Shown here piece by piece: positions 10,461 to 22,200 of a stretch of DNA of 64,000 nucleotides; the stretch's first letter is position 1, and each line of letters opens with the position of its first letter. The DNA lies in contig PUQB01000063.1 of assembly GCA_003024785.1 (NCBI GenBank), positions 296,142-360,141 of the forward strand, read 5' to 3'. A program made the position numbers and the translations under genes. The DNA is from Selaginella tamariscina (taxonomy: Eukaryota; Streptophyta; Lycopodiopsida; Selaginellales; Selaginellaceae). The notes beneath the pieces were generated by a model. It had not been told where the DNA came from, searched no databases, and saw nothing but the letters and a program-made list of their open reading frames with translations.

Positions 10461-12177
10461 GAGATCTCACATGTGTGATAGATAGAAGGAGATTTCGCCG
10501 CCGCCGCCGCCGCCGCCTTACAAACCCTAAGAATATACCAAAACCCTAAAAGGAATAAAATATATATTAACCCTAATCGAATATTCCTTTTAAGATATAC
10601 TTAACCTAAAAGAATAAATTATAGATTCGCCCTAAACGAATATTCTTCATTATTTATCAGCGTGTGCGTGTGCGTGGGTGTATCACATACACCCAAGAAT
10701 AAATATCATGCAAGGGTTTACACGTGTGTGTCCATGAGAGTGTTAAAGTTTCACGTGAAGCGATCATATATACACACATAGTATTATACACATAGACATA
10801 CATACATATTAGATAATTATATTAAAGAGACAGAGTACAGGATCATGTATGGTGTGTATGTATGAAGAAGAGTGACAATACATATTATGGATCATGCATG
10901 GTGTGAATGTTGAGAAAAGAGAGACAGTACATATTTACATGGATCATGCATGGTGTGTATGAGAGAAGAGTGAGAGTGTTAACAAATTAAATTCACATTG
11001 GATATTAGTAACATATACATACACACGTGTATCACATAGACATACATACATATTACATGTGTAAATGTAGGGTTTGGTTTAGGGTTGAGAGAAGAGACAG
11101 GCTACATATTATGGATCATGATCATGCATGGTGTGTATGTATGAGAGAAGGGATTATGCATGGTGACACTGTGTATGTATGAGAGAAGAGATAGAGTGTT
11201 AACAAATGAAAATTGTACACATTGCATATATTATATTAGTACACATATATACATACACACGTGTATACACACAGACATACATATATATTACATGTGTAAA
11301 TTCAATGTGTTACACAACACACACTGAGTACATATAAATCATACATGCGTTGAACATGATGTTTTCAATAAAGAAGACATATAATTTCTCAAGTTTGGTT
11401 TAGGGCAATGTGCATGTGTGTGCATATGTGTCTCTGTAAGTGCTTCTAATGCGTGTGCACATGTATATATAAATTTATGATTATGTTTATATATAATATG
11501 TGCAAAACAAACATTGAATAATTAAGAAAATAATATTAATATACACACTATGAACATATTTTAATTATACATAATAATATATGATTTATCTAATATATAG
11601 CCATATATAGTTTTAATAATATATATTAATTTAAAATTGATAATAAGGTTTAACACTAGAATATTCTTGAAATAATAACAAATTAATTGAGAAAATCCCA
11701 TTAATATATACAAATGTAGAATAATTACTGAGATAATTAAGAATAAGACTAATTTAATTATGATAATCATGTTTAATACTGGAATATTCTTTGAATATTA
11801 AGAAAATAACAAAGAATATCCCATTAATAGTAGGAAATGTAAATTAATTACTCGAGTAATTAAGAAAATAATAATAATAAACAAACTATGAATATATTTA
11901 AATGATACATAATATATCAATTTATTTATTGTATAGTGTATATATATATATAATATAAACTTAATATATATACTTGTATTAAGAATGTAGAATAATTACA
12001 AAAATTCGTAATATTAAATAGCTTGAAGCACTTGAATGACATTAAATGCAATTTTAAAACACTCATTGGAATTAAAGAGTATATATGTCAGACTGTCGGT
12101 TATTTGTTTCAACTCATCTTAAATTTTCTTTTTTGTTATTTCAAAATTTTTGAATTTCTGACATAAGTATTATCAGT
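10461..12177. repeat. Decayed tandem repeats and AT-rich DNA
   Basis: A (GCC)n tract lies at about 10497-10516. A decayed unit containing GGATCATGCATGGTGTGTATG recurs near 10840, 10890, 10940, 11115 and 11155, each time followed by an AGAGAAGAG-like segment. The rest to 12177 is AT-rich with no supported gene. Confidence 0.7.
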
Positions 12178-12369
12178 TTGACATGTAAATTTGAAAATAT
12201 ATTTAATTTCCCACTCAAATTCAGATCTGGTTCTTTCTCCGGCAAAGGTTTCTTCATTTTCACTCTTCAGATTTTCTTTTTTCTTCTTAGTGACCAGCTC
12301 GTGAACGACATTAAATTGGGTGCGCTATTGTTTATAGGAAAGCACGGCACCTTCAGTGCTGTTTACAAG
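12178..12369 (+). pseudogene. Possible exon fragment resembling a kinase glycine loop
   Basis: The 64-codon frame ends in the peptide FIGKHGTFSAVYK. This resembles the glycine-rich ATP loop of protein kinases (GxGxFxxVY), with one extra residue. It runs straight into a good splice donor (CAA then GTAAGT at 12369). No other kinase motif follows in the next 2 kb, so if real this is an orphan exon or a captured fragment. It may equally be chance. Confidence 0.2.
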
Positions 12370-12529
12370 TAAGTATTATAAACAAATTTAGATATATTTA
12401 TAAAGATTCACTCTCTTACATTCTCTCTTAAATTTAAAATTTAGGGATTTAGGAATGCATTAGGATTACAATATATTCTGTTAGGGATTTATCCCGTTTA
12501 AATTACTTTTAACTTAGTATTCTCGGTTA

Positions 12530-13345
12530 GCCGGGGCGGCGGGATTAATCCGGCCATTTTTTTTCGCCTCTTTGAAGAGGTGGCGGGATTAATCCCGCAC
12601 CATCTTTTCATAGTTATGGCAAAATTAGTTCGGGCAATGCTTATCCACCTCTTAAAAAGAGTGGCGAAATTAATCCCGCCGATAACTCTCTCAACTGATA
12701 ATGATTTACTTGAATTTATTAGAAAGAGTTGTCGGCTGGATTAATCTCGCCAATCATTTTAGGAGGCAGAGAAGGGGTGGCGGAATTAATCTCGCCACTA
12801 CTTCCCTGTTTTAAATATTTGTGGGTAGAATTCATCCGAATCTCTTTGAAATCATAGTTTCGGAGAGAGTTGTGGGCGGGATTAATCCCGCCGCTTATTC
12901 CCCGTCGTCAGAGTTGTGGGCGGGATTAATCCCGCCGCCTATTCTTCATCGTCAGTGTTGTGGGCGGGATTAATCCCGCCCCTCTTCCTCGTCGAAGGAA
13001 TTTGCGGCGGGATTAATCCCGCCGACTCTCACAGACAAGGAAGATCCGACGGCGGGATTAATCCCGCCGGTACTTCCTAGTCGGAGGGATCCCGCGCGGG
13101 ATTAATCCCACCGCTACTTCCTCGTCGGAGGGAGCCCGCGGCGGGATTAATCCCGCCGCTACTTCCTCGTCGGAGGGAGTCTGCGGCGGGATTAATCCCG
13201 TCGGTACTTCCTCGTCTGAGGGAGCCCACGGCGAGATTAATCCCGCCGCCTCTTTCCGATGGGTAGAGTCGGCGGCGGGATTAATCGCCGACTCACTCTG
13301 AAGAGGTAGAGTCTGCGGTGGGATTAATCCCGCCCATCAGTTATA
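12530..13345. repeat. Palindrome array B: repeated GGCGGGATTAATCCCGCC
   Basis: About 16 copies of the same 18-bp palindrome as array A. From 12881 to 13328 the ATTAAT centres are spaced 39-51 bp apart and mostly 43-46 (for example 12881, 12925, 12969, 13012, 13057, 13101, 13145, 13191, 13235, 13280, 13323). The spacers (consensus like CTACTTCCTCGTCGGAGGGA) are unrelated to those of array A. The first five copies (12544-12785) are degenerate and more widely spaced. The array ends about 170 bp before the transposase-like gene at 13512. Confidence 0.95.
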
Positions 13346-13511
13346 TTAATAAAGCATGAGATATTATTTTTATATATAATTATGTATTATTGCACATGTA
13401 TATTATTAAGCAACTGCAGTTATGATTTCTTACAAATATTGCATAAACAGATATCATAAATAACACAATTATTTATGTGTAGGACAATATGTATAATATT
13501 GGAGATAAAGT

Positions 13512-16286
13512 ATGTCTTCTTCGGAAAACGAGATAGTTGGCACTGGAACTATGGAAGTTCGAGATGATAATGCATCATGTCACAATATTGCCCAAGGATC
13601 TTGTGTGTATGTATGGGTGAACACCATTTTCAAGCATGTTGAGGTTCCTGGAATGGAATTTGAGGGTTTCCTGTATTGTGGAATTTGGATGAAGTCAAGG
13701 CTGACACAGAATATACAGAGTCACAAACAAACAGTAGCATGAGTTTTCCAAATGATGGCTTGCCTGCTGTGATGAATGAGGTGATTCTCTTTCTTCATGA
13801 GATTGAGGTTGGGAGAGGCATCATCACAGCTATAAATCTAATGGAAGCAGTGTCAGAAGAAAACTAGGGTCCGACTTCGTGGGTGTAGTTGTGACAGAGG
13901 TTTCACCTAATGGCACTTTACATCCTGGATCCCTCGTGAGGTGGCGAAACATCTGAATTAAGACGGCAAGATGGTTCAACATTTCTGGGTTGGATATCAA
14001 TAATAACAACCCGGAAGAACAACCATATTTGAAAAGGTTCCTTGCATTGGTCCTATTGTAAGAAAAAGGCAATTCATGGGTTGCAGATCTTCCTCTACAT
14101 GTTTAGCAAGAGGATGAAGATGGATCCTACATCTTTCGAAAGTGTTACGAGCATTTCCACGATTGACTGCTGCAAGAAGAAGTGTTGTCAGATGGCAGAC
14201 CGGAATGAAATTACCTAATGTAGACATGTCTTTCGTACGCTCACCCAAAAGCAAAGGCATGAGTTTGTATATGCTGCACTAACTGGGTGTATTGATGGAA
14301 TGGCTTCGGACACAGGTTATCAGAGTACATCCATGGTATTTAATAAGGTGGCCATCTGCTTCAAAGCTTGGTACAGTATATATGGGATTCCAAAGACCAC
14401 GTTCTACCGTCGGAGGGATGAGTGGTTAGATGGAGCGCGAACCTCAGTACATGGGAACACTGGCTTGGTCAAAACCCGCTCTCACTTATTGGCAGCCATA
14501 GAGATACTCAAGGCTTTTGTGGAAGCAAATGCAGACAAGATGCCTCACAAATGCCGAACCACAAATGCAGGGGTCAGGGAAAATCTCAAGGTTTTGCCTT
14601 CGATCTACACTCAATTGAAGCTGTGTGAACATGTGAACAAGTGCCTCAACTTGGTGGGGCTGCAAGCAAATCTGCACTGGTACCTTCAACAACATATGAA
14701 ATACTCATTTTAAGGATGCGGAGATTGCAAAACACTCTAACTTTTCCAAGTGTGACACTTGTACATCATTGAAGGCTGTAGAGGCTTGTGCAAAAACCTT
14801 GGTGGAGATCACTGCCATTCAAAAGAAGATGGAGGCCACATGATTGCGCAACAAACTTGTCGGTCTCAGTACTATGCACACCGCATGCTTTCTGTGTCAC
14901 ACCCATCAGAGTACCTGTGCTTGATCCATGACAAGATGGATCATTCAAAGACCAGCATTCCAAAGCTCGTTGCAACACCAAAGTGCCTTAGAAATGTCAT
15001 GAAACTTCCGATTTCATTGACAGGTGTGCTAACACATGGACACGGTTGTGAATCATATGGACACTTTTCACTTCCACATTGGTCTAGCGACTCCAATTTC
15101 ACTATTGGGTCGTTGGCCATGTGTTTCAGAAACCTGAAGCCCACTCACAGACAAGTCCTATCGGTGATCTCAAAGTGAAGAAACAACACTTCAACCTTAC
15201 ATAATGCTCTCATGAACACGTCTACACTTGAGGCTACTTGGGAATATGAGAGGCATTGTCAGTAACTTGCACAAAAAACAGATGGCCCTGTTGAGAGTTC
15301 AGGTTCAGTAGAGGGATCTAGCTCAAATAGTGTACATGTGTCCTCAACATCAAATAAGCTTCCTCGTCATTTGTTTTACAGATGGATAATTGTGTAGGCA
15401 AGAACAAAAATAGGTAAATCATTTTACTTAAGGGTTTCTCAAGCTCATACTTACTTTTATTTCTAGATATGTGCTAGCATACTTGTCAATGCTTGTTGCC
15501 AAAGGTGTGTTTGAAACAATCACGCTCAGTTTTCTTATGGTTGGTCACACTCATGAAGATATTGATGCGTTCTTCAGCAAGGTCTCCAACTCTACAAAAA
15601 GGACAAGTGCACTTACCTTACCGCATATGATGAATCTTTTTGAAAATTGCATCTCCAAAAAAAGTTGTGCTTTGCTTGTGACTGAGGTGCCAGACTTCAA
15701 AAAATTTCTCAAGAGGTATATAAAAGAGGGGAGTGATTCTTTAGTTGGTCACATTGTGCCGCTACAATTCTTTTTCTCCATATGAGATGGTATACCTATT
15801 ATGCAGTACAAGTTACGGCCATCAGAGCAGGAGTGGTTACCGAAAGAGGGGTTAATGCTCTTCAAAAGTGGAGAGAATGGAAAGCCACTTCTCCCAGAAG
15901 GACAACCAGACCCTATTCCATTGAGTGCCCAGCTCAAGGAACAAGAGGTTATTATTGATGGCATAAAAAAATATGTGGCATGGGTTCAAAATCTATCGAC
16001 ACCTGAAGTAATCACAAAAAATAGTATTGTTAAGGTTGTATGGTTCAAACCACAAAAAAGGCGACACAAAAAGGAGAGCGAAAGATATAATGGATGCCTA
16101 GAGAAAACATGGTCTCCCAATCAAAAAGACCCAATATGTTTTATAAATGTTAAATCCATTCGATATGGGTGGATGTCAGAAGCATTGATAAAGTCACGAT
16201 TAACAAAACTGCAAGGGAATGTATGTTTTCTGAAGCTTAAAGCAATTACAAAATATAAATTCATATATTTAATATTCTTATTATAA
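13512..16286 (+). pseudogene. DUF7869-type transposase-like gene, partly degraded
   Basis: Blocks in order match a family I know from mosses and cnidarians that carries a DUF7869 domain. Seen: WYSIYGIPKTTFYRRRDEW at about 14370-14427 (helix-turn-helix-like), VHGNTGLVKTRSHLLAAIE, FSKCDTCTSLKAVEACAKTL at about 14740-14800 (Cys pair), YLCLIHDKMDHSKTSIPKL near 14910-14965, LPISLTGVLTHGHGCESYGH near 15005-15065, LQMDNCVGKNKN at about 15377-15410, and FLMVGHTHEDIDAFFSKV near 15530-15590. A C-terminal block (YKLRPSEQEWLPKEG onward) runs to 16286. Aspartates in IHDKMD, QMDN and HTHEDID are candidate catalytic residues of an RNase H-like fold (inference). Frameshifts or unresolved introns occur near 13740-14300, 14680, 14830 and 15180-15370. 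Array B lies just upstream and might belong to the element. Confidence 0.65.
15414..15466 (+). other. 53-bp GT-AG intron in the DUF7869 gene
   Basis: The exon ends ...AAT-AG and the next begins A-TAT-GTG, joining LQMDNCVGKNKN to RYVLAYL in frame (phase 2). The intron starts GTAAAT and ends TTTCTAG after a T-rich tract. At 53 bp it is short for a plant intron. Without it the frame is closed by stops. Support comes from the joined protein matching the family block order. Confidence 0.7.
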
Positions 16287-17297
16287 ACTCTTTATAATAG
16301 TACCAAATTGTTTACTTAACTTATAAATTTAAAATGATATGGAAGATTGACTATATTATTATAGGATTTTATATATATATTATTACTACTACAAATTTTT
16401 AATTAATAATGTTATATTTAAATATTAATATTTTAATACAACATCAATATTTATATAATGTACCTCTTTATGCTCTTCCTTAATTGTTATATTAGGCAAT
16501 ATATTATATAATTTAATACCTTCTACTTTTATAATGTTATTAATTTTTGTTCAATGAATGCTATAATTTATTAAAGGGTAGAATACAAAATAGAATATTC
16601 TATTTTCAAACATATTTCTAAAGAATATTCCTTTAATATTAGAAAATGCTAATTAAATAGCTAAAATTGCTAATTATTAAGAAATGGGACTATAGCCACA
16701 ACTTGCATGTTAAATCTATTCGATATGGGTGGATGTCAAAGCATTGATAAAGTCACGATTAACAAAACTGCAAGGGAATGTATGTTTTCTGAAGCTTAAA
16801 GCAATTACAAAATTATAAAATATCATATATTTAATATTCATAATTATTATAAACTCTTTTAATAATAGTACCAAATTGTTTACTTAACTATATAAATTTA
16901 AAAAACGATATGGAAGATTGACTATATTATTATAGGATTTGTATATTATTATATATTATTACTACTACAAATTTTAATAATAATGTTATATTTAAATATT
17001 AATATTTTAATAACAACATCAATATTTATATAATGTACCTTTATGCTCTTCTTAATTATTATTTAGGCATATATTTATAATTTAATACTTTCTACTTTTA
17101 TAATGTTAATTTTTTGTTCAATGAATATTATAATTTATTAAAGGGTCGAATACAAAATAGATTATTCTAAAGAATATTTTGTTTTCAAACATTATTTCTA
17201 AAGAATATTCCTTTAATATTGAGAAATGCTAAATTAAATAGCTAAAATTGCTAATTATTAGAAAATGGGACTATAGCCATGCCCATTTTAGTTACAA
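16146..17297 (+). repeat. 0.56-kb tandem duplication of the 3' flank
   Basis: The segment starting GTTAAATCCATTCGATATGG at about 16149 restarts at about 16708, and both copies run in parallel through AT-rich DNA to ATGGGACTATAGCCA near 16690 and 17275. The duplicated unit includes the last ~130 bp of the DUF7869 reading frame. The copies differ mostly by small A/T indels. Confidence 0.85.
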
Positions 17298-17299
17298 CT

Positions 17300-20200
17300 T
17301 GCATAATGGTTTTAAATACTGTTGAAGTTAAAATATGAGATGGTCAAAGAATCTGTGCCCGAACCTATTTTGAAGTCTTGAATGTTTAAGGACGTGTTGT
17401 CGGAGACTTGTCACCCGAGTTACCTTCACATCGAACTGTGGACCACAGGATAGAGATTTTGCCATGTTCATCTCCACCAGCAAGAGCCCCATATTGGTTG
17501 AATCTTCAAGAGTTATAGAATTGAAGAGACATCTGACAGAATTGATTGGTCAATGACACATTCGACATTAATTGATCGCCGTATGGTGCACGATCTTGTT
17601 TTGTAATGAAAAAGGATGGTACGATGCAAATGTGTGTGGACTATCGAGCATTGAACGCAATACTATAAAAATAAATATTCTTCCACGAGTGGATGACTTG
17701 TTTGATAGGCTATCAAAAGCAAGTATTTTTCAAAAATAAACTTGAGATCTAGGTACTATCAGATTTGGGTAGCAGAGAATGACATTAAAAAGACTTTTTG
17801 AACACGTTATGGATCATTTGAGTTTTTAATCTTGCCATTTAGGTTGTGCAATGCTCCAACAAATTTTTGACAATGATGGATGATGTGTTTAGAGACTATC
17901 TAGACGAGTTTGTAGTGGGTATATTGATGACATTTTGGTTTTCAATTTAACAATGAGGAACATGTAGAACACTTAGAAAAAGTGTTTCAGAGGTTGAGAG
18001 AAAATCATTTGTATGCTAAAGAAAGAAGTGCATGTTTGGTCAAACCAAGATAAATTTCTTGTGACACTCGATCTCAATGGAAGGTTGTCATAGATCCAAA
18101 GAAAATTCAAGTTATTACCAAGTGGGCGACTTTGAAAAAGACGTGCATGAAGTCAAATCATTTCTTGGTGTGACAGGGTATTATCAAAGATTCATAAAAG
18201 GTTACTCAGAGATAGCGGCACCATTAACAGATCTCATGAAAAACATTCCATGGCATTGGACTTTAGAGTGCCAATAGGCATTTGTCAAACTCAAAGAAGC
18301 TATATCTTCTAAGCCAGTTTTGCAACTACCCATCTTTGAAGATCCATTTTGAGGTAGAGTGTGATGCTTCCGACTTAGCAATTGGTGGTGTATTGTAACA
18401 AAAAGGACATCCAGTGTTCTTTTTCTTGAAAAAGTTAGATGCCGCGCAAACTTGATGGCCTACTCACGAAAAGGAGATGTATACTATTGTTGCTTCCTTG
18501 GAGTATAGAAAGGGTCATCTTTGTATTATGTCAGCACCAGTGTCAACTCTAGTGGATGAATTTGTGACGGCCTATCCTCAAGACGAGTTTGTTAAGAAGG
18601 CTTTGAACTTAGTGGCAAAGAGGAAACAAGTTCATCAATTACAAAGAGATTGTAATATTCCAACAGGAATAAAAAGTCGAATGGATGCACTCAAACATGC
18701 ACATTTTGTGGTGCAGGATGGAGTTCTTTATTATAAAGAAAAGAGACTTTATGTTCTAAAGGGACATGGAGAAAAAGGATGTTAAGAGAGCATCACGACA
18801 TTCCTTTGGTAGGACATGGTGGAAGGTGTTGGCTTTGTTGAAACAGGGATTTTATTGGCTGGGTATGATAGATGATGTTGCCAAGTATGTTAAGACATGC
18901 CCCACATGTTAACAAGTGAAAAGTTGATTGCAAAAACGAGCTGGGAAGTTGCAATGTATATAAATTCCAAAGTGTTACTTTAGACTTTATCATGTGATTG
19001 CCAAAATCTTGTGGTTTCAATGCCCTCATGGTGGTGGTTAATTAGTTTTCAAAGGTTGCTCATTTCGTTCCAACTGTAGAGATGGTGAATGCGAAACAAG
19101 CAGCGAAGTTGTTCTTTAACGAGGTCGTAAAAGTGTGTAGATTACCGAAACCATGATCTCAGATCAAGATCCTTGGTTTAGAGGAAAGTTTTGGAGAACA
19201 TTATTTAAATAGTTTGGTACGATGCTGAGGTTCAATATGGCTTACCATCCTCAAACAGATGGTCAAATAGAGAGGGTGAATCAGCAAATCAAGGACTATC
19301 TCAGATGCTATGTTCAAGGTGATCAAATTGATTAAGCTAAACACTTGGATATGGCTGAGATATGTTACAATAACTCGACACACACTGCAATTGGGTGTAG
19401 CCCAATGGAAGTGTTAACTGGGAATAAAGATGGTGTTCCTCAGAGTATGGTGTTACTAAAAGACGATGTCAATCGAGTTCCCTCTGTAGTAAAGTTCACT
19501 AAACAATTGTATTGGACATGGGAAGCTACTCGTCAAGCGATGGCTGCAGCACATGAAAGGTATCGTCATTAGTATAATAAGCATCGGCGAGATGTAGAGT
19601 ATCAGGTTGAGGATATGGTATTATTGAGTACCAAAAACCTAAAGGTTCCAACGACTCTTTCGAGGAAGTTTCTATCGCACTACATAGATCCATACGAGGT
19701 GGTGAAGCAAGTAGGGAAAGTGGCTTATGGGTTAGATCTTCCTCTAGAGTTGGGAGCGATACACAATGTGTTTCATGTCAATTTACTCAAACCATTCCAC
19801 AAGGATACGAAACATCTGGATAAATATCATATTTTACATCCGCCTCCAAATTTAGTTGGTGAGGAGAAAGAATTCGAAGTTGAGGCAACATTAAAAGGCA
19901 AGAACATTCATGGATAGCAAAACATAAACGTGAATATCTTGTTAAGTGGAAAGGCTACTCGGCATACGAGTCGACATGGGAACCATTGGAGAATCTGTAG
20001 AACGTGATGGAGGTAGTGAATGAGTTTGAGGCGAGGTCTTAAACTGTTAGTAATGATGATGAGAAATAAAGTTCACTTTATTTCTTATTAACCTAGGGGC
20101 CGACAGACAACCCTTCAATATAAATTCTAGTTAACTTAAAGAAATTAACTAACTTGTTATTTGTGTCGAATGACAGACTTTGTAGATGTGCAAAAGGTCT

Positions 20201-20435
20201 TCAAGTGACTTCTTATTGCAGGTGGTGCTTTCAACAGCTAAGCAGTCACTTAGTGAACGACGGTTCTAAAGTACTTGGCTTCGCGTAATGCAAGGGGGAT
20301 AATAAAACTTATGAACTTTTTGTTGACTCCGCATAAAGTGATTAGCATTAGTTTTTGGTTAATTTTTTCTAACCTAGTCTAGTCTTGGAGTTAGACGTCA
20401 ACAAGGACGTTGACATTTTCTAAGGCGGGGAGTGT
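17300..20435 (+). mobile_element. Ty3/gypsy chromovirus family 1, internal region (degraded)
   Basis: Pol order is readable through many stops and frameshifts. Reverse transcriptase: [20 protein letters not shown] near 17600-17660, then the RT active site YIDD near 17921-17932 followed by DILVF. RNase H region near 18130-18480. Integrase zinc finger: HHDIPLVGHGG near 18790, CPTCxQVK near 18900. Integrase core: ISDQDPWF near 19150 and AYHPQTDGQIERVNQQIKDY near 19240-19300. C-terminal chromodomain: LVKWKGYSAYESTWEPLENL near 19938-19998. RT copies the genome and integrase inserts it; the chromodomain directs insertion to marked chromatin in this lineage. A purine-rich tract (GGCGGGGAG, about 20425-20433) precedes the 3' LTR. 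No 5' LTR or gag was found. Confidence 0.88.
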
Positions 20436-21350
20436 GTCATAATTTTTACTATGACTTAACCCTTTACTTTGGGGTTTGATTATTGTTACCTACTGAGTTG
20501 TGTGACGAACCCTAGATGTAGTAGGAAACATGCCCACTTAATGAACTTGGGTATTTTATGATGGTCCGACCGGGTGTTATTAGGTATTTGCAGGAAACTC
20601 TAGGTGAAGCTAGAACTTACCTTCTAGAAAACTCTTCTTCGGTTTGACGTTCCAAGATAGGTTTTCCGTTAAAAAGTATAGCTTCTCAAAAAAGGGTTAG
20701 GGACACCCCTAGGGTTGATGTAACCCTAGGGTTGCCCTAACCCCACCCCCTAGAGGTTAGGTTTAGGGTTAGGTTAAGACATTTCATTTTCTTAAGGGCT
20801 AACATCCCACTTACTCATTTAGGAAAACAAAGGGTGGACTCCATTACATAAATAAGGTAAAGTATGTGTAGTGAAGCTTCATGGGTTCAAAAGAGAGCTC
20901 GTTAACCTCTTACCGGTGCAAGCTAAGCTTGTGTCATCAAGGTGCACTGTTGTGTTGCCCAAACTTCTACACGATAGGGGTACGTTCCACCTTTGGGTTA
21001 GACTATCCTTATCGTTGGCAGGATCTTGCCTTTGTGATAAGGGTATGTCACTTCCAAGAAATTAGTCAAATTCCTTGATTCAAAAACCTGCTTGCAAGCT
21101 CAAAAGCATTGCCCGAGTTTACGTTCCACAGAACTAGTGATTGAAGCGTTGTTTTGGCCACCTCAACCACACCAAGCTCGAAACGATACCTATAGCTTGG
21201 CTGGTCCGTGTATCTTGATTCACAAAATGAGCCTTATTCGTGGACCTAGTCAACTAAGGGCTTAAGTTCTTAAGGGTTGAGTTCCTAATATGGGTTACTT
21301 TACTAGATTCCGTGGGGGTTTCCAAAGAGGGAAATCTAGGGTTAGCACCT
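20436..21350 (+). mobile_element. 3' LTR of family 1, 3' end truncated
   Basis: The LTR begins TGTCATAA directly after the polypurine tract and runs parallel to the solo LTR 1325-2290 as far as GGTTAGCACCTG (about 21348). There the similarity stops abruptly, about 50 bp short of the expected CTGACA end, and unrelated GA/TC-rich sequence begins. Confidence 0.88.
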
Positions 21351-21359
21351 GACTTTCAC

Positions 21360-21480
21360 CATTCTTGTGTTCGTTGCTCTTAAGCTCTTCATCGTCACCG
21401 TTACCCTGTTCATATCCATTACCATAAGCGACATGATTGTAGTCATCATCGTCATTGTCATTGTCATCGTCATCCCTGGA
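21360..21480. repeat. Low-complexity (GAY)n tract
   Basis: The minus strand codes a run of Asp/Asn codons (GATGAC repeats). This is simple sequence joining the truncated LTR to the next gene, and may be the 3' end of the gene on the minus strand. Confidence 0.5.
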
Positions 21481-21554
21481 AAACATGATGAAGCCTCTTC
21501 TAACCAGGCAAAAGCGTCCCACCTATCAGTGTATAGTCAGTCCATATTACAACT

Positions 21555-22200
21555 CTATTGTATAATACTCAATCTAAAGCTATGTGTACATAATAATACT
21601 TTGACATGCATTATCTTATTATATGGAAGGCGGCGTAAGATGGTTATGCGGAAGCCGTAGTCGTCCCAAGTGTGAAGTGTCGCAAGAAATAAACCGTGAT
21701 TAGAATATTCCCCACACGGTTTAAAGATTAGCATGAACTCTGCAATCTTAAAAGGCCCTCCATAGAACCGTTGGACCAGACGAACATTCTCATCGTCATC
21801 GAGTCTCAACATGAAGAACATGTAATTCACATGAGAAGACATCAGCCCAATCAGAGTTATCCCCATGATCCTCAGAATATACGCATGCTGAAAAGGTAGG
21901 TTCGTATGGATAACTCTCCTGAAATTCATGGTAAGGCCCTGCTGCCCACCGTCAGATTCATACACGTACACTCTCCTCGTCCTTTCATTGATGAACAACT
22001 GCCAAAAGCTAGTTCATGATACTGTGCATGTGAGCGCATGTGTGCGTGCTCGTGCGATAGAGAACCTGGAAATGTGGAGAAAACAGCAAGCAACCTTCGT
22101 GGTGACCGGGGTGATCAATTCTTGCTACCACACGTCTCCTGTCCTGTTTAACAAATCCAGGGAGTCTCCATGCGTCAGTACTGTTCGTAATCATCTCCAC
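21555..22200 (-). CDS. Unknown protein, probably two exons
   Basis: Two open minus-strand blocks look like one gene: 22200-22070 (MEMITNSTDAWRLPGFVKQD, then HPGHHEGCLLFSPHFQ) and 21998-21555 (147 codons, with FINERTRRVYVYESDGGQQG, LRIMGITLIGLMSSHVNYMF and LDDDENVRLVQRFYGGPFKI). They are joined across about 70 bp that could be a short intron or a frameshift. I do not recognise the family. The second block has a hydrophobic stretch but no clear membrane helix. A diverged copy of the first block lies at 25690-25830 on the + strand, and the region between is palindromic, so the gene has been duplicated locally in inverted orientation. It could be host or transposon derived. Confidence 0.4.

Noticed and set aside
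10525..10600. AACCCTAA stretches as interstitial telomere repeat
   Set aside because: Only isolated copies of ACCCTAA are present, with no tandem CCCTAAA run.
12880..13330. Regular palindromic repeats with ~26-bp spacers resemble a CRISPR array
   Set aside because: The spacers are near-identical to each other instead of unique, no cas genes are present, and the surroundings are plant nuclear DNA.
8885..13345. Palindrome halves (ATCCCGCC) as E2F binding sites
   Set aside because: The usual E2F core TTTCCCGC is not matched exactly, and the regular arrays do not sit at a recognisable cell-cycle gene. Not excluded, but unsupported.
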